From assembly GCA_947044405.1 (NCBI GenBank), contig CAMRHE010000502.1:186001-250000 (forward strand): DNA of 64,000 nucleotides, in the 5' to 3' direction. Below are positions 11,237 to 24,841 of this stretch, one piece after another (positions within the stretch are counted from its first letter, which is position 1; every line of letters starts with the position of its first letter). Both the position numbers and the translations under genes were made by a program. Below the pieces are notes generated by a model. It saw only the letters and a program-made list of their open reading frames with translations. It did not search any database and was not told the DNA's origin. This stretch comes from Leptodactylus fallax. Lineage: Eukaryota > Chordata > Amphibia > Anura > Leptodactylidae.

Positions 11237-11282
11237 GCTGACCCTATGGGAAGCAATGGCAGAATGTATGGGCCGGTTATTC

Positions 11283-11937
11283 TGTAAGGGTCTTGCCAAA
11301 TGAAGCAATACCCTGACACTACTGCAGCGGTCTGGGAGGAGTGACAGAGACAAGTGAGCCCTAATCTCACCCCAGCCACTGTCCCTTCCTATTGCCACAG
11401 TTACCCTAAATGGTAAAAGGACAACCTGAAGACAAGCCCTATACTGAGTAAGTGACACACAGAACAGGACAAGACAAACAAACGACAAAAGAGAGGTCAG
11501 GAAGCCAAGGGGTCAGTAACAAACGAGCAAAGCAGTACAAAGTCAAAATCCAAGAGAATAGTCAGGGGCAAGCCAAAGGGTCAGAGAATCAAGTAACAAA
11601 GTATCAAGGAGTATAGAAAGAGAGCAGGCAAAACACAAGTGTAATAACAGGCAACTTGCTGAGAAATGACATCCTGTATATAGAAAGTCTGGGCCCAGCC
11701 TCAGATCTGATAGGTACACAGGCTGTCAATCACACAGGCCAGGAAGAGATTAACTCTATACCGTCCAGAGAGAAATGTTCAGACACGGGTGGGGCCGGAA
11801 ATCCATTACACTGACTAGGACCATGTTCAGACTGAGCAGCAAGAAACTTACATAAAGAACCAAACTGAACACGCCTCCCTCGCCACAGCGTGCGAGCGGA
11901 GGGCGGCGCCGAGACCCGAAACGGCAGAGACGTTACA
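11283..11937 (-). repeat. 5' LTR
   Basis: 655 bp, colinear with the LTR at 9,696-10,350 and without length differences. The substitutions include several at CpG sites. It would drive transcription leftwards. Confidence 0.92.
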
Positions 11938-11942
11938 TAATG

Positions 11943-12258
11943 TGTGACCATCTTGATGCAAGTTAGAATATCAGCAATATGCTCCCAAGTCTACATAGAT
12001 TTTATTCACTACATACTGTATGGATGGGATTTTTACTCCTTATAGACACAACCAATTTTGACCTTTAAGGCACAAGGATTTCTACCTGTTATTCTATTTG
12101 TCCATAGGGCTCTCTGGCAATACTAATTACCCTCGCAAAGATTGAGACTTTATGTTGTATACTATGAAGCTGAGTGATGTCCATCTCCCCCCTACACCTC
12201 GGTTCTATTACAATACTCACTTACATGTCAGATCAGATACAGAGGGATATCTGAGCTA
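11943..12258 (+). other. unique block A sequence (OR A 5' intron)
   Basis: Colinear with block B 25,247-25,577. No coding or regulatory element recognised. Confidence 0.6.
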
Positions 12259-13877
<1,619 letters not shown>

Positions 13878-13879
13878 TA

Positions 13880-14060
13880 GGTCATAGGAATGAGACCAAA
13901 GCATGAGTTAAAGATTGTTCCGGATTTTTAAGGAGTATTAGTAATTTTTTCTAGAATAAAGTGTCATCTCTGAGGCATAGAATATACAGAAGAGTGAAGG
14001 GTCTTTTTCTATTTTTATCAAATTCTTGCATTCTTTACCGATATCTTAATTTTATAGGAC
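13880..14060 (+). promoter_or_regulatory. OR A 3' splice acceptor region
   Basis: T-rich sequence ending TTAATTTTATAG, with AG at 14,056-14,057, lies three bases before the ATG. Block B has the matching CTTATTTTTATAG. It fits splicing from the predicted donor at 9,142. The acceptor is inferred from sequence only. Confidence 0.4.
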
Positions 14061-14972
14061 ATGGAGAAGAACAATGTCACTTCATTCCTTCTCATTGGAT
14101 TTCCAGGCCTCTATAGCTTCAGAATTACATTTTTTATCCTTATTTTTCTAATTTACCTCACAACAATCTGTGGTAACTTCATGGTCATCACCTTGGTGTT
14201 CAACAGCAAGAACCTCCATTCGCCTATGTACTACTTCCTGACACAGCTCACCATGTCTGACATCATGACATCCTCAGATATCATTCCTAACATGCTCCCT
14301 ATAGTTCTGTACAATGGATCCTCCATGTCTGTCTCACAATGTATCACACAGTTGTTTTTCTTCAGTTCTTCTGAATCTTCAGAGTGTCTTTTCTTGACAG
14401 CCATGTCATATGACAGGTATCTGGCCATCTGTCACCCCCTACATTATCACTCTATAATGAATCCTATGCTTTGCCTGAAATATATTCTCCTATCCTGGCT
14501 CCTTGGTTTTACTGTGACATTTGTCCAAACACTTAACATATCCCAACTTCACTTCTGTCGGTCAAATGTCATTGACCACTTCTTTTGTGACTTTGATCCT
14601 ATATTAAAGTTATCATGTTCAAGCATTATGAATATTAAGTTATTATCTATATTCATCGCCTTTTCTATCATTGTGTGCCCATTTATTATGGTGGTCATCT
14701 CTTATGTTTATATTGTCCTCACAATCGTCAGGAGCCAGTCCATCACTGGAGGACACAAAGTCTTCTCCACCTGTGGCTCCCACCTGGCTGTGGTGTCTCT
14801 ATTTTTTGGGACCCTATTTTCTATTTATTTGATTCCAGAAAGAGGAAATTCCATCGTATTACGCAAAATTCTCTCCGTTGCATACACTGTGCTGACCCCG
14901 CTAGTAAATCCTGTAATATACTGTTTACGAAATAAAGACATCAAGAAAGCCTTCAAGAAGATAACGTCTTGA
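14061..14972 (+). CDS. olfactory receptor A, intact (303 aa)
   Basis: A seven-transmembrane class A GPCR of the olfactory receptor family, expected in the cilia membrane of olfactory neurons. It begins MEKNNVTSFLLIGFPG with an N-glycosylation site NVT at residues 5-7. TM1 has ICGN, loop 1 has LHSPMYYFLTQLTMSD, and a conserved Cys starts TM3 (SQC). The TM3 end is MSYDRYLAICHPLHY. Extracellular loop 2 carries DHFFCDFDPILKLSC. TM5 ends with ISYVYIV. TM6 starts HKVFSTCGSHLAVV, and TM7 holds TPLVNPVIYCLRNKD. Length is normal for the family, the frame has no break, and the coding exon is single. All signature residues are present, so I call it functional in principle. The odorant is unknown. Its block B paralogue at 25,757 is dead. 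Confidence 0.95.
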   Translation: MEKNNVTSFLLIGFPGLYSFRITFFILIFLIYLTTICGNFMVITLVFNSKNLHSPMYYFLTQLTMSDIMTSSDIIPNMLPIVLYNGSSMSVSQCITQLFFFSSSESSECLFLTAMSYDRYLAICHPLHYHSIMNPMLCLKYILLSWLLGFTVTFVQTLNISQLHFCRSNVIDHFFCDFDPILKLSCSSIMNIKLLSIFIAFSIIVCPFIMVVISYVYIVLTIVRSQSITGGHKVFSTCGSHLAVVSLFFGTLFSIYLIPERGNSIVLRKILSVAYTVLTPLVNPVIYCLRNKDIKKAFKKITS

Positions 14973-15093
14973 TGATACCTCACTAGTCTTGCAACAAAAA
15001 TTAATCAAGATAGATAAATATTTATCAAAGGAGAAAAAAAAAACTTTTATTGTGACTTTTTAGATTTAGAAATATATTTTCAGCTTATAATTA

Positions 15094-16297
15094 CCGTATT
15101 TTTCAGACAATAAGACACACTTTTTTCCCCCAAATTTGGGAGGAAAATGGAGGTGCATCTTATGGTTCGAATGTGGGTGTTGGGGGGGGCAGAAGAGCGG
15201 AGTCGCAGCATCGTCCCACTCCTGGTGCATCTGCCGGCTTCCTGTAGTGGGGCTTCCTCCAACTGCAGGAGTGGGGGCGATGTGCGGGCCCTGGGATCGG
15301 AGGAGCGGGTGCCAGTGAACCCATCCCGGCATCCGCTGTGCTATTACATCAGATGCCGGGGCTGTAAAGAAGATGGAGGCCGCTCTGCTGCAGAGCGGTC
15401 ACCATAGCAACTGGATCTCCCGCTGTAATGTACAGCACAGACCCAGAGCTAATGCCCACGATCAGAGTCCACTCTGACCACGGGCATTACTACTTCAAAG
15501 CTTCTCCCCCAAAGTGTAAAAACTGCTCCATGGGCTGGTCCCCACCGGCCCCGTACCTTTGAAGTTGCAGGCCAGCTCCCGCGCAGAGAGATTGCAGGAG
15601 CGGACCTGTTCCTTTGACAACTGGGAGCATTATGAAGGCTCCCAGGTCTGTCATAGGAATATTACTATTGAGGCTGGGCTGGTCTATGACCAGCCGCAAT
15701 AGCATTGTACAGAATCTCCCATAGACTGCAGTACACTTGTATTGCAGTCTATGGGACTTGCAATCAAATGATTACAGGTTCAAGCCCCCTAACTAATAAA
15801 ATCTAAAAAAAAAAAAATAAATTAAAAGTTCTAAATGACCCCCTTTCCCTAGAATACATATAAAAGTAGAAAATGAATGTGAAACACATCCACATTAGGT
15901 ATCCCTGTGTCCGAAAACAACCAGTCTGCAAACTTATAAAAATATTTTTCCTGTATGGTGAACGTCATAGCGGGAAAAAAAAACAAAAGTGCCGAACTGA
16001 CGTTTTTTTTTCACTGTTTCACCTTTGATTTTAATAAAAGTGATCTAAGCAATAGACATTCCCCAAAATGGTATAACTAGAAAGAACATCTGGCTCCGCA
16101 AAAAAAAAAGCCCTATACATCACCGTACAGCTGCAGGGACACCTGTCAATGTGACCTTGCAGCTGTTGCAAAAATACAACTCCCATATATTAAATGTTTT
16201 ACCAATTTTTGCTTCAAAATTTTTTTTCCCTATTTTCCTCCTCTAAAACCTAGGTGCGTCTTATAGTCCGGTTCGTCTTATAGTCCGAAAAATACGG
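15094..16297. mobile_element. 1.2-kb non-autonomous TIR element with CCGTATTTTTC ends, TA target
   Basis: The left end CCGTATTTTTCAGAC...AAGAC mirrors the right end GTCCGAAAAATACGG. TA flanks both sides (15,092-15,093 and 16,298-16,299), and block B has the empty site AATTATG at 27,389-27,390. No transposase frame. Its inner part (about 15,605-16,215) resembles 54,735-55,345, which lies in an element with different ends. The TA target suggests mobilisation by a Tc1/mariner-type enzyme. Confidence 0.85.
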
Positions 16298-16520
16298 TAT
16301 ATGTTGGTGTCAAACAATGGGGGAATTCATCGAGACCGGCATATGTCAGTCTTGATATCCCCAGTGCTGGTGGAGAATCCACTTAATTCAGGATGCAATT
16401 ATGCACTTTTATGCTAAAAAAAAGTGGTGTAGGTAATTAAAGAATCCCGAATTCTACGTATCCTTCCCTTCAAATTCACTTCTGGCTTTGGTTTGAGAAA
16501 TTGCATAAAACAACTTCCAC

Positions 16521-16890
16521 AGTTGCATCTCAATAAATTAGAATATCTTTGAAACGTTTATTTCTTTCAGTAATTCCATTAATAAAGTGACCTCCTATAT
16601 TCTCTAGATTCTTTACACACAGAGTCTTCTATTTCAAGTGTTTTATTTCTGTAAATGTTGATTATGAATTACAGCTAATGAAAACCCAAATCTAAGAAAA
16701 TTAGAATATTGTAGAAAAGTTCAGTCTTGTAAATTCAGTGTCACCTGCCAAGGTTTCCTAAGCCTTTAAATGTTCCCTCAGTCTGGTTCAGTAGGACACA
16801 CAATCATGGAAGACGCTGATTATGGATTGTATTACTGAATTACTGAAATGAAGGAATGAAGATATTCTAATTTAATGAGATGCAATGCAA
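16521..16890. mobile_element. short non-autonomous Tc1/mariner-like element
   Basis: The left end AGTTGCATCTCAATAAATTAGAATATC and the right end GATATTCTAATTTAATGAGATGCA are inverted matches about 370 bp apart. Block B lacks it (27,613-27,640). The exact junction is blurred by local sequence differences. No coding frame. Confidence 0.7.
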
Positions 16891-16899
16891 TCCCAACCT

Positions 16900-18080
16900 A
16901 AAGATAGAATTTTTGACAGGTTAATAAGCATCCAATAGACTGTAGTGAGGGTGTGATCTGCAATGATTGAAGGTTCAAAAATTAGGCAATTGTGACACAT
17001 CTTGGGGGGATCTGATATTTTCTCATTTCTCCACATTCAGTCCAGGTTCTCGCTGCCTCCTGCAGAATAATCAGGAATTTTATCTTCTATTATAAAATAG
17101 CCCCAATTAGCATCTGCTCTAAATTACTCCGGCTGATATCCTTACCGGGGAAAGGCCTCTGTCCTTTTTATGCTGTTACTACAGAATTCAGAATTTGATA
17201 AGCCCCAAATGGACTTAACCACTTTGTATGTAGGATTGAAATGATATCAAGTTACAATTAGCCCTTCCTCTTTAGGAAGTTCTACGTCATTGGCCGGAGA
17301 GAGACAAACACACTGATAAATATGGAGTTGTCTCAGAGATTTCACTCAGACAACCAATCATTTATTGGCATGCTAAAGCCACGCCTCTTACATTCATGAT
17401 CAACCTATCACCTTCATATGTAAATGGCATGTACATAGAACGCCTATTAGTTAGTAGTCACTGTGATAAACGACTAATCCAAGACATCATCGTCTGGCCT
17501 GTATATCTAATTTTATATAAAATGTAGCCAGAAAGTGGAAATATCAAAGAATCTCTAAAACAGAAGTTCCAGTAAAACAAAACCAATTCATGTCATTAAT
17601 ATTATTAAAGGGATTATCCAGCTTCCAAAAATTATCTGCAAATTATCCCTTGTGCAGCCTTTGCTTGGCTTTATTTTACTTGAGACTCCTTGTATTACTG
17701 TTATTTACATCTCCAATAGACAGTGGTAGGTGGAGCTTACAGTGCTGATGTCATATACATTATATAAGGTTGTGCACTCGTGATCAGCCTCTATTTGCTG
17801 TAATGGTGGACATGCACACACATCTATCTCATTGCATCTCATAGCTATTAGCTAGTCTATAGGCAGCACAAGTCAGAAAACTGAGTAACAGTTACAAGAG
17901 GACTTAGAGAATCTCCGTTATGTTGGTGTGAGTTATGAATAATGTTGTTATCCACCTTTAGGTTGGGTTCACATTAGGTTTGGTCTGCTTCAGCGCAAAG
18001 TCCTGCTCACTAAGGATGAGTGAACTGGTTCCTAATGAGAGAAAATAAAAATATCAATATCAAAATATTAAAAATATCAA
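16900..18080 (+). other. OR A downstream flank, no gene recognised
   Basis: Mostly colinear with block B (27,650-28,430 plus 30,034-30,220). It contains the empty target site TA at 17,727-17,728 for the block B Tc1, and AGAGAATC at 17,906-17,913 for the block B insertion at 30,221. I see no coding frame. Confidence 0.6.
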
Positions 18081-18089
18081 TATCATGAA

Positions 18090-18250
18090 AAGTAGTATAT
18101 TGGGATGTTGATCCAGGGATTTATTTTGATTGCCATATCTGGAATTGTCTTCCTCTGGATCAACATGGTAGGATTGGATTTGATGGAATTGTGTTTTTGT
18201 GTCTAATTCTGACCTTAGCAACCATTTTACTATATAAAGAACCACCCATG
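18090..18250 (+). repeat. CR1/L2-like LINE 3' tail
   Basis: GTCTTCCTCTGGATCAACATGG...TTGGATTTGATGGAATTGTG...TCTAATTCTGACCTTA is the decayed 3'-terminal wording common in vertebrate CR1/L2-type LINEs. The paralogous copy is at 32,580-32,710. Confidence 0.55.
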
Positions 18251-18509
18251 CCACCCATGCTCTGCCATTGTTTAGATGCTTTGGTCTAACTGGATATGTA
18301 ATGGGTTAACAGCCAGGTGCCTCTTCTAAACTGAGGTCAAAGAATCATACTGACTTATGATGCTGTAAACTTCAGAACTACCATAGCCCTACCGTCTCCA
18401 TACTCACGGCATCGTGTGGGTACACTGCTTCACATCTGGGTCATTCTGTATCTAAAGTTGTTCCATCAGCAGCCTCTGGTGCAGATTCCATCAATGATAC
18501 AGGCAAAAA

Positions 18510-19077
18510 AAATATCTGGCAAGCTCTACTTTTTGGGAAAATGACAGACACGAAAATAGAAACCCGTCGTGCCTTATCACCTGGCTAATCCAAGCTACTG
18601 ACCCCCCTTCGGTGGCGTGAGACCAACCCCCCTTCCATCTCCCTGTGGAGGGAAAAGCTTAATCAACTTTACAGGTTTGAGGAGCTCTGCAACTGGGGAC
18701 TCCTAGTTCGTTCCGGTTTCCTGTCCACCTGGCAACCTTGGTACCAATTCACTCGTAGGGAAACCTAATCCCCCCCCCCCCAGTTAATATTTGGCTTTCC
18801 TAGTTAAAATTTGGCTTCCATAGGCCTATCGCCCTCACCCTTCCCTCTGGTACCCCACATACATTCACTTGTTTCTAGTCCGTACAGACTTACCTGGGTG
18901 TCCTCGAGCCTACCAATCCCCCTCCCTCTTCTGTTGTTTGTTGATTGTGTTATCTTTTAATATCGTGTTTATGTGGTATTTAGTTTCACTACAGTGCCTC
19001 TCTGTATCTCCGCCACACCACCTTATCATTTTTGTATGTTCTTTTATTGAAACATCAATAACTAAATAAAGATTAAA
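18510..19077 (+). repeat. L1-like LINE 3' end fragment
   Basis: A decayed plus-strand reading resembles the C-terminus of an L1-type reverse transcriptase (FEELCNWGLL followed by an STWQPW-type block). AT-rich 3' sequence and AATAAAGATTAAAAAAAAA follow near 19,060-19,082. It marks the end of homology between blocks A and B, so it inserted at or after the break. Confidence 0.55.
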
Positions 19078-19343
19078 AAAAAACAACAGCATGATCAATA
19101 ATTCAAGCAAATCCCATATATAAAAATATAGAAATATTTATTCATAAATAGTTTACAATCAGATGGTACTAAAAGATTTTAGCAGCGGACAAATTATACA
19201 AAACACACAAGACACCTGTGTATATAGGAGCTCAGCTAAATATATCCAACAATGTATATACTCCCGTGGCACAAATACAAGATATATGGCCAGATATGAT
19301 TAACAAAGTGCTACCTGTCCATCTACTCCATAGATGCTGAATA

Positions 19344-20271
<928 letters not shown>

Positions 20272-20479
20272 TATATAATATAGCAAAGAAATAGATAACA
20301 TAGGTATAGTTTGGAGCCAGTAGATGGACAGTAATATCAATATAGTAAATACATATCACATTAACTGCTCATAACAATACAAACTAGCCATAGAGAATGG
20401 CAATTACCTATGGCCATGGAAAGATAAGGAGAAATAAACTCTGAGCTCCAGATTATCACAGATGGTATGCATGAGACGC

Positions 20480-21283
20480 ACCTCAGGAGGTGACAATATG
20501 AGATAAGAAAGATGTCGTGTATATATATAGGAGGAAAATGACCCCTGATTGTAGCACTACAGCTGTATATCATAGCGCATGTTGCTGTGTTGGCCTTGCC
20601 CAATGGCCATGGTGCATGCGTAAAACGTGATAGGCAACATCAATAGACGTACAAACGAATATTCCTCACTAATAATGCCCCATAAACTACATAAACAACG
20701 AACCAAACCTAGAAAAAAGTTTATAGAGACTACATGTATAGAAAAAATAAGAATCCATTTATTGATAAAATACCATAAATATGCCTACATATATAATTTA
20801 TTCACTACACTGTGCCAACATGCACGCAGATGGAAAATAGAGTGTTCAGTATACAGAGTCACTCCCCTCGTGGGACAACAAACCTACAGTGAAAATAATT
20901 ACAAAAATATGTATGCATACAATAGGGAAGAAAAAGTTCCCAAAAAATCAGCACTGTGCAGTATAGAGAAAAATACCCATGAATCAAAATAACAGGGTAT
21001 GAACAAATGCTGTTATCATATGAAACAATGTGTGTTATCTTTAACATATGCACACAGATAATTGGGATAGCTGTCAAACATCCAAACAATAATAAACAAG
21101 ATGCAAGGGGTCATATAAAGTTAGATGACCCAAATATATGATAATATGAAAGTTATCAGCAAAATACAATAGCACCATATACATGTGGATAAATACCATA
21201 TACTATAACCACGTAACGGTCACCATATTAAGGAGTTACAGGTGCACCCAGAAGTTGTACCATGTAGAGCGGAGAAAGTGCTA
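20480..21283 (-). other. 3' non-coding part of the Penelope-like composite
   Basis: AT-rich sequence between the left arm and the hammerhead-like motif. Open frames here have no family features. Confidence 0.45.
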
Positions 21284-21330
21284 GACCCGACGCGCATTTC
21301 GCCACCCCAAGTGGCTTCGTCAGGAGGCAA
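21284..21330 (-). ncRNA. hammerhead-ribozyme-like motif
   Basis: On the minus strand the order is CTGACGA (21,317-21,323), a 5-bp helix GCCAC/GTGGC with a TTGGG loop, GAAA (21,297-21,300), a very short stem around GCGC, then GTC (21,289-21,291) followed by GGG. A weak CTC/GGG pairing can form helix I. This is the hammerhead core order CUGANGA-helix II-GAAA-helix III-UH, on the same strand as the Penelope-like frame. One extra A precedes helix II, and helix I is short, so activity is doubtful. Confidence 0.5.
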
Positions 21331-21346
21331 TATGCACAGAAAACAG

Positions 21347-21349
<3 letters not shown>

Positions 21350-21378
<29 letters not shown>
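21350..21378. repeat. (TA)n microsatellite
   Basis: A TA run directly preceding a Tc1-type end at 21,379. Confidence 0.9.
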
Positions 21379-21381
<3 letters not shown>

Positions 21382-21718
21382 TGCCTTGCGAATGTATTCG
21401 GCCCCCTTGAACTTTTCAACCTTTTGCCACATTTTAGGCTTCAAACATAAAGATATAAAATTTTTATTTTTTGGTGAAGAAGCAACAAGTGGGACACAAT
21501 CGTGAAGTGGAACGAAATTTATTGGTTATTTTAAACTTTTGCAAAAAATAAAAAACTGAAAAGTGGGGCGTGCAATATTATTCGGCCCCCTTAAGTTAAT
21601 ACTTTGTAGCGCCACCTTTTGCTGTGATTACAGCTGCAAGTCGCTTGGGGTATGTCTCTATCAGTTTTGCACATCGAGAGACTGAAATTCTTGCCCATTC
21701 TTCCTTGGAAAACAATCT
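21379..21718 (-). mobile_element. truncated Tc1-like element end (family 4)
   Basis: CAGTGCCTTGCGAATGTATTCGGCCCCC at the start, a second GTGCAATATTATTCGGCCCCC internally, and CCACCTTTTGCTGTGATTACAGCTGC are the left-end wording of a common Tc1-like family. The inner part corresponds to the transposase C-terminus on the minus strand. No right end is present in the window. Confidence 0.75.
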
Positions 21719-21721
21719 ACA

Positions 21722-22128
21722 GATGCATTAAAAATAAAAATCCTTTATACTTACCTAGAGAAGGGTCCGATCGGCGCTGTTTGGTGAGAACAGTCCGGAT
21801 TATTCATGCGATTCTTAGTTGGCACGCCTCCCGGCGCCTGCGCTGTTCTTCAGTGAAGCCAAAGAAGGACACCCCGGCTTCACTGTGCAATTGCCGGAGG
21901 TACGGGGCATGGGCACTGGAGCCGAGCTGTACTCCTCTAGCTTCATTGAAGAACTGTGCAGGTGTGGGGAGTACAGCGGCAGGTGGAGTATAAAGCTTTT
22001 TGTATTTTTAATATGGCCATGGATTGCGTTATAACAGGGTGATTTGGGACACTAAACCCCAGGTCCATATCGACGTGTGGGTGGTTTAGTGTCCCAAATT
22101 GCCCTGACAGATTCCCTTTAACTAAATC
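21722..22128 (+). repeat. unclassified non-autonomous repeat
   Basis: GC-richer sequence with a self-complementary pair GGGACACTAAACC...GTTTAGTGTCCC near 22,045-22,095, ending at a CCCTTTAA box. It interrupts the Penelope-like reading. Family unknown. Confidence 0.4.
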
Positions 22129-22129
22129 A

Positions 22130-23200
22130 AAAAAGACAAATGAGACAACAAATACAGAACATAAAATAAAAACAACCGCCTCGTTCAAACCCAAAAGAAA
22201 GGCTGTTTTTAAATTAACAATCCATCTATCTTCCTTACGCAGAAGAACTTTTTTAATATCACCACCACGGGATCCTAGGTATGTCCTATCTATACCAAAG
22301 ACTCTAAAGCCTTTTGGATTACAATCATGATGATTCCTGAAATGTCTCGGGACAGGTTGCAATTTCTCCAGATCAGGGGCAGAGGCAGCTGATTGTATTC
22401 TACTAACATGTTCTGATATACGGACCTTCAAAGCCCTCGTTGTCATGCCAATATATATGAGAGTACATGGACATGTTGCAAAATATATGACAGCTGACGT
22501 ATTGCATGTAATATTATGCTGAATCTCCTAATTATCCTAAAATTTTTAGTATCGGCAGAGTCATTGAATTCCGTAGCCCTAGTCATGTAGATACACATGC
22601 TTCATCTACCACAAAGGTAGACACCCCATTTGGGGCCACTGGTTCCAAAGACATTGGTCAAAGGTCTAGGGACATAACGGCTCTTTGTTAAAATGTACTG
22701 CAAATTCCTTGACCTCCTCCATGTGATACTGGGAAACTCAGTCAAATAAGAACCAATGTCTCTGTCCATCAGTAGAATTGGCCAATGTCTTTGGAGTACT
22801 TGACGTACCTCCCGCCACCTGGAATTATACATGGTTATAAACCTCAGTTGAGAAGAATCATTCTGTCTCATCTTTCTGGAACCACGACTTACCAAAAGCG
22901 ACTCTCATGATGCGTTATTAGCGGGAAGGTAACCTGTATTGATGGATTTTTTACTATAACCTCTCTCTTTGAAGCATGTAGTAAGATCCAAAGCCTGTCA
23001 TTCATTGGAGCAGATACATTTGACACGTAGAAATTGCCCAATTGGAATGGAATGTTTTATCTTATAGTAATGTGAAGATGTAGTGTGAAGAAGGGGATAT
23101 GTAGAAATCTCCTTCCTAAAGACATCAGTTTAAATGGTGCCATCAGAATCCCGTTCAATCAAAATATCGAGAAACTCAACTCGAACCCGACTATAATGCG
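22130..23200 (-). pseudogene. Penelope-like RT C-terminus plus GIY-YIG endonuclease, broken
   Basis: Minus-strand order: FLDILIERDSDGTI near 23,190; KEISTYPLLHTTS with IPIGQFLRVKCICS (the RT tail motif 'LLH..S.H...IP.GQFLR') and a RGY box; a linker; then FGTSGPKWGVYLCGR with a Cys-rich region near 22,600. Next come CPCT, IYIG and MTTRALKVRISEH (the GIY-YIG core) near 22,450, and a DRWIVNLKTAFLLGLNE block near 22,180. The family copies RNA into DNA and nicks target DNA with the GIY-YIG domain. Breaks include a stop after GVYLCGR, a frameshift before the GIY-YIG core, and a stop upstream in the RT tail. The palm domain with YxDD is absent. Family assignment is strong. Confidence 0.82.
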
Positions 23201-23204
23201 AATG

Positions 23205-23661
23205 TTCATACTCTGGAGCTCAGCCTTTATTTCTCCTTATTTTTCCATGGCCATAGATAATAGTCATTCTCTATGGCTAGTTTGTATTGTTATGAGCAGT
23301 TAATGTGATATGTATTTACTATATTGATATTACTGTCCATCTATTGGCTCCAAACTATACCTATGTTATCTGTTTCTTTGCTATATTATATATTCAGCAT
23401 CTATGGAGTAGATGGACAGGTAGCACTTTGTTATTTATATCTGGCCATATAGCTTGTAATTGTGCCACGGGAGTATATACATTGTTGGATATATTTAGCT
23501 GAGCTCCTATATACACAGGTATCTTGAGTGTTTTCTGTGTGTGTTTTGTACAATTTGCTGCTAAAAACTTTTAATATCTAATTGTAAACTATTTCTGAAT
23601 AAATATTTCTATATTTTTATATATGGGATTTGCTGGAATTGTTGATCATGCTGTTGTTTTT
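23205..23661 (+). repeat. right inverted arm of the Penelope-like composite
   Basis: Inverted complement of the left arm and uninterrupted, so it serves as the empty-site control for the Tc1 derivative in the left arm. It ends at CTGTTGTTTTT, next to the start of block B. Confidence 0.88.
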
Positions 23662-23693
23662 CGAGTTTGTCTTAGAGAACTAGAAATTGGATA

Positions 23694-24105
23694 GATGGAT
23701 TCCTAGGAGCCCTAAGAGTATTCTACACTATGTTTTATAGATAGGTTCCTAGGAGCCCTAAGAGTGTTCTACACTATGTTTTATAAATAGGTTCCTAGGA
23801 GCCCTAAGAATATTCTACACTATGTTCTTATAGATAGGTTCCTAGGAGCACTAAGAGTATTCTACACTATGTTTTATAGATAGATTCCTAGGAACCCTAA
23901 GATTGTTCTACACTATGGTTTATAAATAGGTTCCTAGGAGCCCTAAGAATATTCTACACTATGTTTTATAGATAGGTTCCTAGGAGCCCTAAGAGTGTTC
24001 TACACTATGTTTTATAGATAGGTTCCTAGGAGCCCTAAGAATATTCTACACTATGTTTTATAGATAGGTTCCTAGGAACCCTAAGATTGTTCTACACTAT
24101 GGTTT
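23694..24105 (+). repeat. 46-bp minisatellite, about 9 units (array B)
   Basis: Same unit and orientation as array A, with no distorted GC-rich units. Confidence 0.95.
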
Positions 24106-24604
24106 AAGTCAATTTAAGATGTGATTCATACTTTTTGACCCAAAATTAATCTTGATACTGAACCATCAGAATCCGAAACGAAACAAATCTTGAGAGGTTG
24201 GCCCATGTCTATATCTCCAGTTTTCTTCTATGTTTCCTAACAGCCCTGGGTCTGTGTTTGCTAATGCCCTCTTGTATAAGGGGTATTTGTAGTGTTTTGT
24301 ATTTTAACTTTAGATGCTGGAAAACTTTGATACTCACTGTATGGTAAATGGTTTGTAACCTGCACTGCAGTACTATGTATAATACAGAGTTCTTTAACAT
24401 TACATAACTTTCATCCAATATATTTTCATGAACCACTGATATTACATACAGATGTCGCCATCTTCTTGAATTCAATAACTCTGAACCATGATAACTCACA
24501 AGAAAACATTGAAAACAATTAAATAAAGGTGAGTTAGTGGTAAAGTGGTTAGTAACTGTTTACTTAATATGTTAAAGGTCATGTTAAACTTGGCTACATC
24601 AGTA

Positions 24605-24841
24605 GGACATTACATTTTAGTCTTGAATTATTTTTCTGCAAAATTGTTGTTGTATCTACATTCGCTCCATGGGCCTCAAGACCTCAGAGATCATCACCAG
24701 GCTCTGCAGAGGACGGATATCTTCAGGGCTTTATCAAGCAGCTTATATAATGTGAAACATCAGATACTGTGTCCTGTATTATATCTCTTCACCCTTTACT
24801 GCGCTATTTGTTGTCAGCCTTTTCCATGAGAAGAAACTTGT
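24605..24841 (+). promoter_or_regulatory. predicted promoter and 5' exon of OR B
   Basis: Paralogue of 8,925-9,143. The TATA-like TTATATAA (24,743-24,750) and the donor CTTG|TAAGT context (GT 24,840-24,841) are kept. The homeodomain site has become GAATTA (24,625-24,630), and the EBF-like site reads TCCATGGG (24,666-24,673). Conservation of position supports a real promoter and exon in the ancestor. Confidence 0.4.

Larger units (their letters stand above)
9691..11942 (-). mobile_element. LTR retrotransposon, Ty3/gypsy sushi-like, gag only
   Basis: Two 655-bp LTRs begin TGTAAGGG and end GTTACA on the plus strand. They flank only about 930 bp and are bounded by the perfect 5-bp target duplication TAATG (9,691-9,695 and 11,938-11,942). 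By hand count the LTRs differ at about a dozen positions without indels. The coding strand is minus, so the LTR at 11,283-11,937 is the 5' one; a purine-rich AAAGGGGTGGTAC lies before the 3' LTR. The interior holds a damaged gag and no pol. Block B has the uninterrupted site at about 25,242. The element lies in the predicted 5' intron of OR A. Confidence 0.92.
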
